Notes: generated from the letters alone by a model not told the origin. Shown: positions 8,128 through 16,907, numbered from the stretch's first letter. The stretch: 37,190 bases of DNA from Bacillota bacterium (GCA_003242255.1 QGUT01000005.1:1-37190), one strand, 5' to 3'. A program made the numbers and translations.

Positions 8128-8300
8128 TAAATAGCTGCCGACAGGTTCCATTTTGGATTAAAAGGGAATCAGGTGAGAATCCTGAGCGGTCCCGCCACTG
8201 TAACCGGGGATGAACTGCAAGGCCACTGGAATGCAAGTTCCGGGAAGGCGCAGGGAAGATGAACCGGAAGCCAGGAGACCTGCCTGTTGGATTTGCGTAC
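8128..8300 (+). promoter_or_regulatory. Cobalamin (B12) riboswitch aptamer
   Basis: The conserved blocks occur in order: GACAGGTTCC near 8140, AAAAGGGAATCAGGTGAGAA at 8160-8179, GCGGTCCCGCCACTGTAA at 8186-8203, and the B12 box AGCCAGGAGACCTGCCT at 8269-8285. The order and spacing fit an AdoCbl-type riboswitch. It precedes the btuF-btuC-cob operon, which it would repress when adenosylcobalamin is plentiful. Confidence 0.95.
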
Positions 8301-8341
8301 GAAGCCTTCGGAGGAAAGGGGGAGTACTGAATTTGCGGAAA

Positions 8342-8377
8342 TTAATCCCGGCTCTGTAAGGCCGGGATTAATTTTTT
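8342..8377 (+). terminator. Terminator arm of the cobalamin riboswitch
   Basis: TTAATCCCGGC pairs with GCCGGGATTAA around an 8-base loop, followed by six T. It lies between the aptamer and the btuF start, so control is most likely by premature termination. Confidence 0.88.
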
Positions 8378-8410
8378 AACAAATCAAATAAATTTCAGGG
8401 GGGTATTGAT

Positions 8411-9364
8411 GTGAAGCGGAATTCATACTTTTTCAAAGTGCTCGTCGTTATCCTAACTTTTGCGATCGCTGTTACTTTGACGTCCTGCAATTCGGATTCT
8501 AAAAGCGAGGATAACGAAAGCGCTGGCGGTTCGTATCCGTTGACGGTAAAGGATCAAATGGATCGGGAGGTGGTAATAGAGAAAGAACCCGAGCGCATAA
8601 TTTCTATCGCTCCCAGTAACACCGAAATCCTCTTTGCCTTAGGTCTGGGCGATAAGGTAGTCGGAGTTACAGATTTTTGCGATTATCCAGAAGAAGCAAA
8701 ACAAAAGGAAAAAGTCGGAGGATTTTCGGACCCCAATATGGAAAAGGTTTTATCGTTAAAGCCGGATTTGGTTTTAGCTACAATTATGCACGAGCAGCCG
8801 GTGAGAATGCTGGAAGAACTGAATATTCCAGTTCTGGTATTGAATCCCAAAACCATTGAAGAGGTCTTTGATGCGCTGCTGTTAGTAGGAAAAGTTACAA
8901 ATAGGGAAGACAGTGCCAAAGAACTTGTCGACAGCCTGGAGGCCAGGATGAAAGCCATTGAAGAAAAAGTTTCTTCAATACCTGAAGACCAAAGGCCTAA
9001 GGTTTTTTACGAACTATGGCCCTCCCCTATAACTTCTGCGGGGCCCGGCACCTTCGTGCATGACCTTATCGAAAAGGCCGGCGGCATAAATGTAGCCTCC
9101 GATGCATCGAAGCCTTATCCCGAATACAGTCAAGAGATGATCATAGAAAAAAATCCTGACATAATAATCTTTTCCCATATGGGGAGCAGCCAGCAGTCGA
9201 AAGAAGATATAATAAATCGCCCTGGCTGGGAAGATATCAAAGCTGTAAAGGAAGACAAAATCTATTACGTCGATGAAAATATAGTGCAAAGGCCCACTCC
9301 CAGATTGATCGAGGGGCTTGAAGAGTTTGCAAAGATAATCCACCCGGAAATTTTTAAAGATTGA
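8411..9364 (+). CDS. btuF: Cobalamin ABC transporter substrate-binding lipoprotein
   Basis: A 317-residue extracellular binding protein of the BtuF / TroA-like helical-backbone class. It has a signal peptide with a lipobox ending LTSC near residue 26, then the two-lobe domain starting with YPLTVKDQMDREVVIEKEP and RIISIAPSNTEILFALG. Its position directly behind the cobalamin riboswitch identifies corrinoids as the ligand rather than iron-siderophores, which the same family also binds. Start GTG 8411 has CAGGGGGGT upstream. Its stop overlaps the leader of btuC. Confidence 0.9.
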   Translation: MKRNSYFFKVLVVILTFAIAVTLTSCNSDSKSEDNESAGGSYPLTVKDQMDREVVIEKEPERIISIAPSNTEILFALGLGDKVVGVTDFCDYPEEAKQKEKVGGFSDPNMEKVLSLKPDLVLATIMHEQPVRMLEELNIPVLVLNPKTIEEVFDALLLVGKVTNREDSAKELVDSLEARMKAIEEKVSSIPEDQRPKVFYELWPSPITSAGPGTFVHDLIEKAGGINVASDASKPYPEYSQEMIIEKNPDIIIFSHMGSSQQSKEDIINRPGWEDIKAVKEDKIYYVDENIVQRPTPRLIEGLEEFAKIIHPEIFKD

Positions 9365-9378
9365 CGAGGTTTGTTCGG

Positions 9379-10425
9379 ATGGACGCGAAAAAAAGAATCG
9401 CGAGAATATATCTTATTTTGTTGGTTCTTGCTTTGCTCGGAACTTTCTTTTCCCTAGGCGTAGGGGCGGTAAAAGTTCCGCCTTCAGATATTTTAAAAAT
9501 CATTTTGAGCAGAGTTCCAGCTTTGAAGGACAAAGTGGCTCCCACGTGGACCGAGTCCCATGAGGTCATTATATTAAAATTGAGGCTTCCACGGATAATT
9601 TTGACCTTTCTCGTTGGAGCAGAGCTTTCGGCAGCGGGAGTGATCTACCAGGGTATTTTTCGCAATCCCCTTGCCGATCCGTATATCATCGGAGCCTCGT
9701 CGGGCGCATCGTTGGGAGCCGCCCTGGCTATATTGCTTTTTTCGGGAATGAGCCTGCTGGGAGTGGGTCCCATACCCCTATTTGCCTTTACCGGTTCGCT
9801 CCTGACTGTAATAGTAGTTTACGTAGTGGCCGGCATTACCGGCAGGGCTAACTCTAATACCCTTTTGCTGTCTGGAGTTGCGGTGAGCAGCTTCATATCC
9901 GCCTTGGTGTCGTTTTTAATGTATTTTAGCGACCAAAAGCTGCATCAAATCTATTTTTGGCTTCTGGGAAGTTTTTCATCGCAGGGGTGGAAAGAAGTAT
10001 ACATAAACCTGCCTTATGGCATCGCGGGCTTTCTGGTCGGCCTGTGCAACCTTCGGGCTCTCAACATATTTCAGTTGGGAGAGAACACTGCTTTTTTCAC
10101 AGGGGTAGACATAGAACTGATGAAAAAAATAAGCCTGGCCGCCGCATCGCTTTTGACGGCCTCCGCCGTCTCGGTGAGCGGAGTCATAGGTTTCGTGGGA
10201 CTTATAATCCCCCACGTGGTGAGGATGATAGTCGGCCCCGACCACAGGAAGCTGTACCCTATGTCGGCTTTAGCTGGAGGCATTTATCTCATGCTGGCTG
10301 ATACGGTATCCAGAATTGTCATAGCTCCCACCGAGTTGCCGGTCGGTATTCTTACGGCGCTCTTTGGCGGGCCGTTTTTCCTTTATATTTTGATGAGGAA
10401 CGCAAAAAGGGATTTCCGACTTTAA
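9379..10425 (+). CDS. btuC: Cobalamin ABC transporter permease
   Basis: A 348-residue FecCD/BtuC permease with about ten membrane segments. Family marks include LRLPRIILTFLVGAELSAAG, FRNPLADPYIIGASSGAS, and the coupling region GVIGFVGLIIPHVVRMIVGP. ATG 9379 is preferred to TTG 9361 because GAGG at 9366-9369 is placed 9 bases before the ATG. It would form the channel for B12 brought by BtuF. No ATPase gene follows; the BtuD-like gene at 33.7 kb is the nearest candidate partner. Confidence 0.92.
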   Translation: MDAKKRIARIYLILLVLALLGTFFSLGVGAVKVPPSDILKIILSRVPALKDKVAPTWTESHEVIILKLRLPRIILTFLVGAELSAAGVIYQGIFRNPLADPYIIGASSGASLGAALAILLFSGMSLLGVGPIPLFAFTGSLLTVIVVYVVAGITGRANSNTLLLSGVAVSSFISALVSFLMYFSDQKLHQIYFWLLGSFSSQGWKEVYINLPYGIAGFLVGLCNLRALNIFQLGENTAFFTGVDIELMKKISLAAASLLTASAVSVSGVIGFVGLIIPHVVRMIVGPDHRKLYPMSALAGGIYLMLADTVSRIVIAPTELPVGILTALFGGPFFLYILMRNAKRDFRL

Positions 10426-10439
10426 GGAGATGAAACAAA

Positions 10440-10997
10440 ATGGAGATAATCTTTGTCACAGGTGGAGCGCGCAGCGGGAAAAGCCGCTTTGCAGAGAAAA
10501 AAGCGGGAAAAGAGGGGGAAAAAGTTATTTACATAGCTACGGCCCAAGCCCTGGATGAGGAAATGGTGCATCGCATTTCAATTCACAGAGGGAGAAGGCC
10601 CTCTACGTGGGAGACTTTAGAGGAACCCATGTATTTGTCTAAAGTCTTACAGCAAATAAAGGATGATGGAAAATACGAAGAGTATCGTACCGTCCTGATT
10701 GATTGCATGGCCTTGCTGACTTCAAACTGGGCTTGTTCAATTGATGCGGAGAATGGATCGGAGAGGGAAAATCTGCGAAAAGAGTACATCGAGGAAATTG
10801 AAAATATGTTAAAATTAGCCAAGAGCCTGAAGCAAAAAGTTATCATAGTCTCGAACGAAGTAGGAATGGGGCTGGTGCCCGAATACCCTCTGGGGAGATT
10901 TTACAGAGATCTGTTGGGCGAAGTAAATCAGATAATAGCCGCCGCTTCTGACGAAGTGTATTTCATGGTATCAGGCATACCTTTGAAGATAAAATAG
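10440..10997 (+). CDS. cobU: Adenosylcobinamide kinase / adenosylcobinamide-phosphate guanylyltransferase
   Basis: A 185-residue CobU. The P-loop is TGGARSGKS (residues 7-15). The guanylylated histidine is H49 in ISIHRGRRPSTWETLEE, and the Walker B-like segment is VLIDCMALL. It phosphorylates adenosylcobinamide and then activates it with GMP for joining to the lower ligand, in the nucleotide loop assembly pathway. AAGGAG precedes the ATG and it begins 14 bases after btuC. Length is normal and catalytic residues are present. Confidence 0.95.
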   Translation: MEIIFVTGGARSGKSRFAEKKAGKEGEKVIYIATAQALDEEMVHRISIHRGRRPSTWETLEEPMYLSKVLQQIKDDGKYEEYRTVLIDCMALLTSNWACSIDAENGSERENLRKEYIEEIENMLKLAKSLKQKVIIVSNEVGMGLVPEYPLGRFYRDLLGEVNQIIAAASDEVYFMVSGIPLKIK

Positions 10998-11021
10998 ATT
11001 GACGGGTCAGGAGTGAGAATT

Positions 11022-11903
11022 TTGATTGGAAAAGCTCGATGCCCTGCCAGTTGTGGCGAAATCGTGCAGGGTATGATAAAGGGGAGAGACTTTCTAGTGA
11101 CCTGTCCCGTAGCCCTTTATTCCACGGCGCAAATTGAGATATTCGAAGGAAGAGAAGAAAAAAACGTGCCGGCAGAAAAGAGAAAAGCCTGGAAAGCTGT
11201 GAGAAAGCTCCTGGATCATTGGGGCTTTTGGGACAAAGGCTTTAAGCTGAGTCTCACTTCTCAGATACCGGTCGGAAAAGGCCTTTCTTCAAGCACCGCC
11301 GATATTGTAGCAGCCTGCTTTGCCGCTGCGAGTGCTTTAAACAGGGAGATATCGTCAGACCTGGTGGCGGAAATAGCCCTGTCGATAGAGCCGAGCGATG
11401 GAGTGATGTACGAGGGATGCGTGATTTTCGACCACCGCCGTGGAACTTGGAGGGAAAGTCTCGGGCCGCTTCCTCCCATGAGCGTTTATATAGTCGTCCC
11501 TGAAGAAGAAGTAGATACTGTAATTTTCAACAGCAGAAAAGACCTTGAGGAGTTGAATAAAAAAAAGGAACCTGCGGTGGAGGAAGCTCTGTATCTGGTG
11601 AGGCAGGCCTTTGTCAAGAAAGATCTCAGGCTGCTCGGAGAGGCTATGGTTAAAAGCGCTGTGGCACACCAGGCAATATTGGAGAAGCCCTTTTTGGGTG
11701 AAGTGATAGCTTTGGGCAAACATTACGGGGCCGTTGGGGTCAACGTGGCCCACAGCGGTTCGGCAGTCGGCCTATTCTTTGAAGAAACCTTCACACCTGC
11801 CGAACCCTTCTTCGAGGATTTGAGAGCTGTAATGAGGCATTGGGGAAAAGACTACAAGTTAATAAGGACGGAGATAGAAAATAGAGGGCCCCGGATATTA
11901 TGA
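11022..11903 (+). CDS. pduX: L-threonine kinase, GHMP family
   Basis: A 293-residue GHMP-superfamily kinase. RCPASCGEIVQG near the N-terminus is the PduX signature. GHMP motif 2 is PVGKGLSSSTAD, and NVAHSGSAVGLFF is the C-terminal motif. It makes L-threonine O-3-phosphate, the precursor that CobD decarboxylates to the aminopropanol linker of cobalamin. The TTG at 11022 is preferred to GTG 11013 because the AGGAG at 11009-11013 overlaps the GTG and is 8 bases from the TTG. The next gene is cobD, the next enzyme of the route. Confidence 0.88.
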   Translation: MIGKARCPASCGEIVQGMIKGRDFLVTCPVALYSTAQIEIFEGREEKNVPAEKRKAWKAVRKLLDHWGFWDKGFKLSLTSQIPVGKGLSSSTADIVAACFAAASALNREISSDLVAEIALSIEPSDGVMYEGCVIFDHRRGTWRESLGPLPPMSVYIVVPEEEVDTVIFNSRKDLEELNKKKEPAVEEALYLVRQAFVKKDLRLLGEAMVKSAVAHQAILEKPFLGEVIALGKHYGAVGVNVAHSGSAVGLFFEETFTPAEPFFEDLRAVMRHWGKDYKLIRTEIENRGPRIL

Positions 11904-11919
11904 ACAGGTGGTGGTGTTT

Positions 11920-13014
11920 TTGAAAGAAAGAAGTCACGGCGGCAATATCTACGAAGTTATGAGAGAAATCGGATGGGGCAGTGAAAAACTGCTGGATTTT
12001 AGCGCCAACATCAATCCCCTGGGCTTTCCAGAGTCGGTGAGGGAGGTTATAGAGAAAAATATCGACAGCATCATACATTACCCCGACCCCGAGCAGCGGG
12101 ATCTAAAGAAAGCGGCAGCCTCTTACTACGGAGTAGGCGAAGAAAATGTACTGCCCGGAAACGGCTCCGTGGAACTCATCAATCTCGCCCTTGAAACTCT
12201 GAGACCTTCGAAGGTCATAATACCTTCGCCTGCGTTTACCGAATATGCCATGTCTGCGAAAGCCCGGGGGATCGAGGTGGAGCTTTTGGACCTGACAAAG
12301 AACGGATTTATGTGGGACGGTGATTTTGAAGAACTTTTGATAAAAAAAATGTCTTTGGGTTCGCTGGTAATAGTGTGCAATCCCAACAATCCTACGGGCA
12401 TCCTCGTTAGTTCAGAAAATATAAGGGCCCTCATGAAAGAGGCGAAAAGGAAAGGCGCTTTCCTGCTTTTGGATGAGGCATTCATAGACTTCATAGGGGA
12501 GCACGAAAGTCTGGGCCGGGAAGCGGTTAATTATCCAAATATTATAATATTGCGCTCTTTGACCAAATTTTTTGCCCTGCCAGGATTGCGCCTGGGATTT
12601 GCAATTGCCAACCGAGATTTAGTGAGCCGAATTGAAAAGCTCAAGGACCCATGGAACGTAAATACATTTGCAGCGGCCGTTGGGAGAGAAGTCCTAAAGG
12701 ATGAAGAGTACATAAAAAGGACGAGGGAGTACATTGACAGAGAAAGGAATTTTTTATGGCACAAGTTAAAAGAGTTCGATGGGCTCAAACCTTTTAAACC
12801 CTCTGCCAATTTTATTCTAGTTAAAATAACCGGAAATTTTACGGCAAGTTACCTTTCGCGGGAGCTTCTCAAGAAAGGAATAATGATTAGGACTTGTGGC
12901 GATTTTGCTTTCCTGGACGACACTTATTTCAGGGTTGCGGTCAAAAGTAGGGAGGATAATGAAACCTTAATCGAGGCACTGAAGTCAATTTTATACGGGA
13001 GAAAAGGTGGATAG
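11920..13014 (+). CDS. cobD: Threonine-phosphate decarboxylase (CobD, aminotransferase-like fold)
   Basis: A 364-residue fold-type I PLP enzyme related to histidinol-phosphate aminotransferase. Motifs: HGGNIYE and LDFSANINPLG at the N-terminus (typical of CobD), NPNNPTG, LLDEAFIDF and the PLP lysine in SLTKFFALPGLRLGF. It decarboxylates threonine phosphate to (R)-1-amino-2-propanol phosphate. Context between pduX and cbiB decides for CobD over HisC. The TTG at 11920 is favoured because AGGTGG (11906-11911) lies at a good distance; the in-frame GTG codons at 11908-11914 overlap that site. Start choice is moderately certain. Confidence 0.9.
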   Translation: MKERSHGGNIYEVMREIGWGSEKLLDFSANINPLGFPESVREVIEKNIDSIIHYPDPEQRDLKKAAASYYGVGEENVLPGNGSVELINLALETLRPSKVIIPSPAFTEYAMSAKARGIEVELLDLTKNGFMWDGDFEELLIKKMSLGSLVIVCNPNNPTGILVSSENIRALMKEAKRKGAFLLLDEAFIDFIGEHESLGREAVNYPNIIILRSLTKFFALPGLRLGFAIANRDLVSRIEKLKDPWNVNTFAAAVGREVLKDEEYIKRTREYIDRERNFLWHKLKEFDGLKPFKPSANFILVKITGNFTASYLSRELLKKGIMIRTCGDFAFLDDTYFRVAVKSREDNETLIEALKSILYGRKGG

Positions 13015-13019
13015 CTGTT

Positions 13020-13973
13020 ATGGCAGGAAATGGTATTATCGTTCTTTTTGCCTTCGTTTTAGATCTTTTGTTGGGAGATCCGGTTCGTCCCACTCATCCT
13101 GTGGTCCTCATAGGGAGATTGATAACTTTTTGGGAGAAAATTCTTTACGGCCTTTTTAAGTCACCTTCAGGGCACAGATTGGCGGGAGTTTCTCTCTGGA
13201 TTTTTACTGTTCCCACGGTGTATTTGGTGACCTCCGCTTTGGTAGAGGCGTGTTACAAAATTAATTTCTGGTTGGGCTTTGTGTCGTCGGTATGGCTGGT
13301 ATATACGTCTATTGCCGTAAAAAACCTGGCGGATGAGGCCCTTGCTATCTTGTCCGAGTTAGAAAGAGGGGATATAAAAAGGGCAAGGATTCGGCTGGGA
13401 GGTATAGTAGGCAGGGATACCGAGAGACTTCCCGTTGCAGAAATATGCAGGGCTACGGTGGAGACGGTGGCCGAAAATACCGTCGATGGAATAATTTCGC
13501 CCCTTTTTTACGCTTTTATAGGCGGTCCTGCCCTTGCTTTGGCTTTCAAAGCAGTCAGCACTCTTGATTCCATGGTAGGCTATAGAAACGAAAGGTACAT
13601 AAATTTCGGGTGGTTTTCAGCTAAAATGGACGATATTTTGAATTACGTTCCGGCCCGATTAGGTGGTATTTTGATTGTGGCAGCTGCCTTTTTGATGAAA
13701 TTCGATGGCAAAGGCGCTTTAAGGACCATGCTAAAGGATGCGGGAAAACATAAAAGTCCCAATGCTGGGATTCCCGAGGCGGCCTTTGCGGGAGCTCTGG
13801 GCCTTCGATTGGGGGGATGGAATTCTTATTCTGGTATACTCCATTTTTGCCCTTACATGGGTGAAAATAAGAAGGACTTAAGTCTGGAGGACATAAGACT
13901 TTCCGTAAATTTAAGCATATGCACTGCTTTGCTGGGACTTATATCGGGGGAAGTTATCTTGAATTTACTATAG
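13020..13973 (+). CDS. cbiB: Adenosylcobinamide-phosphate synthase
   Basis: A 317-residue integral membrane protein of the CbiB/CobD(synthase) family. Family marks are DLLLGDP near the N-terminus, HPVVLIGRLI, VGRDTERLP, AETVAENTVDGIISPLFYAFIG (read as two adjacent pieces) and STLDSMVGYRNERY. It attaches aminopropanol (phosphate) to adenosylcobyric acid. It begins 5 bases after cobD with AAGGTGG upstream, matching the pathway order. Length is normal. Confidence 0.94.
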   Translation: MAGNGIIVLFAFVLDLLLGDPVRPTHPVVLIGRLITFWEKILYGLFKSPSGHRLAGVSLWIFTVPTVYLVTSALVEACYKINFWLGFVSSVWLVYTSIAVKNLADEALAILSELERGDIKRARIRLGGIVGRDTERLPVAEICRATVETVAENTVDGIISPLFYAFIGGPALALAFKAVSTLDSMVGYRNERYINFGWFSAKMDDILNYVPARLGGILIVAAAFLMKFDGKGALRTMLKDAGKHKSPNAGIPEAAFAGALGLRLGGWNSYSGILHFCPYMGENKKDLSLEDIRLSVNLSICTALLGLISGEVILNLL

Positions 13974-13988
13974 CGAGGGTGTGAAAAA

Positions 13989-14723
13989 ATGGGTTTCTAT
14001 GTTGCTCTTTTATTTTTGACGAGGATACCGCTTCCTAACATAAAGTTTGAAGAAAAAGATATTGTCCGCTCACTGCCTTATTTTCCGGTAGTAGGAGCAA
14101 TAATAGGGGTGATTTTAGCTTTAGCCGACGCCGTTTTGCGAAATTACCTTCCTGATCCTGCATTAGCAGGCCTGATAGTGATTTTAGAAACCGTTATCAC
14201 GGGCGGGCTCCACATAGACGGTTTTGCTGATACGATGGATGGCCTCTTTTGCGGGAAAGATAAAAGCGGAAAGCTTGAAGTGATGAAGGACAGCCGTCTG
14301 GGCGCTTTCGGCGCGATAGGGATAGTCTCCCTTTATTTATTGAAGTTCTCAGCTCTCCTTTCTGTGCCGGCTCCTCTCAGGCAGAAACTGATTCTTATTT
14401 TTCCGGTGATTTCGCGCTGGGTCATGACCTGGCCTGTTGTGCTATTTCCCTACGTTAGAGAAAAAGGGCTGGGAAAAGCATTTAAAGTTGGTAAATCGCT
14501 TTTACAGCTGGTCCTGCCTACGGTGTTTTGTTTAATTTTTACCTACGTAATAGGCAAACTTCACGGTATAATGCTGGCCATTTTGTGCTTTGGATTGGGA
14601 CTTTTATTTTCTTTATATATAGTAAAGAAAATTGGCGGTATGACCGGGGATACTTATGGCGCTGTCAACGAATTCACCGAAATAGTGGCTCTATACACTT
14701 TTTTAATTTTAGAAAACTTATGA
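13989..14723 (+). CDS. cobS: Adenosylcobinamide-GDP ribazoletransferase (cobalamin synthase)
   Basis: A 244-residue membrane enzyme. Key motifs are FLTRIPLP at the start, GGLHIDGFADTMDG with the metal-binding acidic residues, and GGMTGDTYGAVNE. It joins alpha-ribazole (phosphate) to adenosylcobinamide-GDP, the last step of nucleotide loop assembly. It starts 15 bases after cbiB and its stop overlaps an ATG of the next reading frame. CobT, which makes alpha-ribazole phosphate, is not in this window. Confidence 0.94.
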   Translation: MGFYVALLFLTRIPLPNIKFEEKDIVRSLPYFPVVGAIIGVILALADAVLRNYLPDPALAGLIVILETVITGGLHIDGFADTMDGLFCGKDKSGKLEVMKDSRLGAFGAIGIVSLYLLKFSALLSVPAPLRQKLILIFPVISRWVMTWPVVLFPYVREKGLGKAFKVGKSLLQLVLPTVFCLIFTYVIGKLHGIMLAILCFGLGLLFSLYIVKKIGGMTGDTYGAVNEFTEIVALYTFLILENL

Positions 14724-14737
14724 AAGGAGAAAGGGCC

Positions 14738-15361
14738 TTGGCGAGGATATTTCTGGTGAGGCACGGCGAAACGCTGTGGAATAGAAGTTTCCTATATCAG
14801 GGCCAAAGAGACATCCCCTTAAGCGAAAGGGGCAGGGAACAGGCAAAAAGAGTTGCGAAAGCCTTAGAATCGCAAAAATTTAGCGCCATATATTCCAGCG
14901 ATCTTAAAAGGGCTTGTGAAACTGCCTGTGAGATTGCTAAGTTCCATAATATCGACGTAGCTTGTGTAAAAGACCTGAGAGAGATAAATTTCGGAAAATG
15001 GGAAGGACATTCGTATGTAGAATTGCAGGAAAAATACCCCGCAGAATTTTCTAAATGGTTAAATGATCCCTTTGAAACGAGGCCGCCGGAAGGTGAAAAT
15101 TTGAGAGAATTGATCCAAAGGGTGGTTGATTTTTTGAAAAAGGTTGTCATAGAACACCAAAGTGAAGACGTCTTAGTGGTCACCCACGCCGGACCAATAA
15201 GGGCGGTTCTGATGAGCATTTTGGAGCTAGGCGCCGAGCATTACTGGAAATTTAAAATAAGCAATGCCTCGATTACCGTGGTAAACTGGGACGACAGCGG
15301 CGATGTGGGCGGCGACGGTTCTTTCATAATTAAAGTTAATGAGACTGCTCATTTGGAATAA
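14738..15361 (+). CDS. Histidine phosphatase, likely alpha-ribazole phosphatase (CobC-like)
   Basis: A 207-residue phosphoglycerate mutase-like phosphatase. The catalytic motif is FLVRHGETLWN at the N-terminus; the second histidine is in VVTHAGPIRAVL. Position after cobS suggests removal of phosphate from alpha-ribazole 5'-phosphate or cobalamin phosphate. Family sequence alone does not separate CobC from general phosphatases. The TTG at 14738 is chosen: AAAGGAG (14723-14729) lies 8 bases upstream, and the motif begins within five residues. A much longer reading frame upstream overlaps cobS and is not used. Confidence 0.85.
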   Translation: MARIFLVRHGETLWNRSFLYQGQRDIPLSERGREQAKRVAKALESQKFSAIYSSDLKRACETACEIAKFHNIDVACVKDLREINFGKWEGHSYVELQEKYPAEFSKWLNDPFETRPPEGENLRELIQRVVDFLKKVVIEHQSEDVLVVTHAGPIRAVLMSILELGAEHYWKFKISNASITVVNWDDSGDVGGDGSFIIKVNETAHLE

Positions 15362-15429
15362 AGGGTGTATTTTTTGCAAGTTTTGGAGAAAATATAAATG
15401 TCATCAGAACCTGCAGGAAGGTGGAAGAA

Positions 15430-15615
15430 TTGAACTGCCCTTTGTGCGGCGGAAGTTCTACTGGTAAGGTTGGAAACAATCAGTTCTTTTGCTGGGATTG
15501 TTATGTCGAGTTTTCGGTAAGCCACAACAAAATCACGATATACGAACTGGCGGATGACGGGACTTTGTTGCTCTACGAGAAAAGGGAAGCAGCGGAAGGA
15601 GGAAGTGCGTTTTAA
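15430..15615 (+). CDS. Small protein with two CxxC motifs
   Basis: A 61-residue protein with CPLCGG at the start and CWDC about 20 residues later, a zinc-ribbon-like knuckle pair. The remainder (VEFSVSHNKITIYELADDG) looks like a short beta-hairpin. TTG 15430 gives a good distance to AAGGTGG; GTG 15421 is an alternative start. No function is recognised. It overlaps the next small gene by one base (TAATG), so the two are probably translated together. Confidence 0.6.
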   Translation: MNCPLCGGSSTGKVGNNQFFCWDCYVEFSVSHNKITIYELADDGTLLLYEKREAAEGGSAF

Positions 15616-15770
15616 TGAGGCTGGGTTTTTGGGGAGGGATGTTTGCAGGTTTTTTGGCAGGTAGTTTTATAACCGCCTTTTTAGGGCCTTCGACGGCCTA
15701 CAGAGCAGGGAAAAAGCTTTATAAAATTTCGCGGGGGCTCAGAAAGGCGAAAAAGAGTGGTGTAAAATGA
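15615..15770 (+). CDS. 51-residue single-span membrane protein
   Basis: A very small open frame, ATG 15615 to TGA 15768-15770. The encoded protein has one hydrophobic span (about residues 5-28, rich in Gly, Phe and Ala) followed by a strongly basic tail with RAGKKLYK and GLRKAKKSG. That layout fits a small membrane-anchored protein, vaguely like YtxH-type proteins, but I cannot assign it. The start overlaps the stop of the preceding zinc-ribbon gene and the stop overlaps the ATG of the permease (ATGA). These couplings on both sides are the main support that it is real. Confidence 0.55.
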   Translation: MRLGFWGGMFAGFLAGSFITAFLGPSTAYRAGKKLYKISRGLRKAKKSGVK

Positions 15771-16819
15771 ATTTAAGGTACATTTTAGACCGGCAGTTTC
15801 TGTACCGGCTTTTTTTATTTATAATTTTGGGCTTTTCTGCCTTTCTCCTGTATAAGATAAGGGCCAAAATTTACAGCGTGTTGCTTCCGTGCGGCATCGG
15901 GGTGCTCACAGCGTACCTGCTCAACCCCGTTGTGGTTTATCTAACCAATAAGGGCTTTAAAAGGAAAGTAGCGGTCGCTTTGATATATTTTATCCTGATT
16001 TGTTCGGTGGCGGTGGCCATGTTTTGCATAGTACCGGTAACCATATCGGAATTGAACAAATTGATAGAGAGCATCCCCCTTTATGCCCAGGAGGTGCAAA
16101 ACTTTTTCGGCACTTTTAAAGAAAGCTACAGGGACAACCTGCCGGTGGGGATACAGGAAGTTATAGATCGGAATATAATACAATTAGAAAACAAATTGAT
16201 AAGTATTCTCCAGAATTTGACAAATAAGCTGCCGGGTTTTTTCTCAGGTTTGCTGAGCTTCGTACTGGGCCCCATAATCGGTTTTTACATTTTAAAGGAT
16301 CTGGATGAGCTTAAGAAAAACGCGGTTATGTACGTACCAGGTGCTTACCGCGATGGCCTTTTGCACTGGATGCGAAGAATAGATTCAGCTTTGGGACGAT
16401 ATATAAGGGGCCAGCTCATCGTGAGCTTTATCGTTGGCATACTGACCACTGCGGCGCTCTACTTATTGGGAATCGATTATGCGCTTTTAATAGGAATCCT
16501 TTCGGCTGTAACCAATATCATCCCCTATTTCGGGCCGATCATAGGGGCCCTTCCCGCTATAGCTATAGCCCTGCTTAAATATCCGAACAAGATATTTTGG
16601 ATAGTGGCCGTTTTTGCTTTGATCCAGCAGATAGAAAGCGGGATAATATCTCCCCACATAATGGGCGAGAATCTGGGATTGCATCCGGTGACGGTGATTT
16701 TTTCATTATTGGTAGGTGGCACTTTTTTCGGCCTGTGGGGACTGATCTTTGCGGTCCCTGCTGCATCTTTGCTAAAATCTATGCTCTTGACTTTTTTAGA
16801 AAAAATTGATAAACAATAA
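15767..16819 (+). CDS. AI-2E family transporter / permease (PerM/YtvI-like)
   Basis: A 350-residue membrane protein with about eight spans. It shows the family layout: two or three N-terminal spans, a soluble amphipathic region (residues 85-150) and a C-terminal bundle with YIRGQLIVSFIVGIL, TNIIPYFGPIIGALPA and the HPVTVIFSLLVGG motif. Members include sporulation protein YtvI, putative AI-2 exporters and Na+/H+ antiporter-like proteins, so the cargo is unknown. Its ATG overlaps the stop of the upstream 51-residue gene. It is the last gene before a promoter and lysine riboswitch. Confidence 0.85.
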   Translation: MNLRYILDRQFLYRLFLFIILGFSAFLLYKIRAKIYSVLLPCGIGVLTAYLLNPVVVYLTNKGFKRKVAVALIYFILICSVAVAMFCIVPVTISELNKLIESIPLYAQEVQNFFGTFKESYRDNLPVGIQEVIDRNIIQLENKLISILQNLTNKLPGFFSGLLSFVLGPIIGFYILKDLDELKKNAVMYVPGAYRDGLLHWMRRIDSALGRYIRGQLIVSFIVGILTTAALYLLGIDYALLIGILSAVTNIIPYFGPIIGALPAIAIALLKYPNKIFWIVAVFALIQQIESGIISPHIMGENLGLHPVTVIFSLLVGGTFFGLWGLIFAVPAASLLKSMLLTFLEKIDKQ

Positions 16820-16837
16820 AATTATTTTTTAAATCGG

Positions 16838-16865
16838 TTGACATGGCCCCTGCCTGTGCTATAAT
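16838..16865 (+). promoter_or_regulatory. Sigma-A promoter of lysA
   Basis: A perfect TTGACA at 16838-16843 and a perfect TATAAT at 16860-16865, spacer 16 bases. Transcription would begin about 35 bases before the lysine riboswitch aptamer. Confidence 0.88.
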
Positions 16866-16907
16866 TATACAAAACGAAATAAACGATACCTCATCTCGCA
16901 ATGAGTT

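Noticed and set aside
11920..13014. Histidinol-phosphate aminotransferase (HisC)
   Set aside because: Family overlap is strong, but the CobD-like N-terminus and the pduX-cobD-cbiB order decide for threonine-phosphate decarboxylase.
14528..14737. Longer N-terminal extension of the cobC-like reading frame
   Set aside because: It overlaps the conserved end of cobS in another frame; the phosphatase motif starts right after TTG 14738, which has an ideal ribosome binding site.
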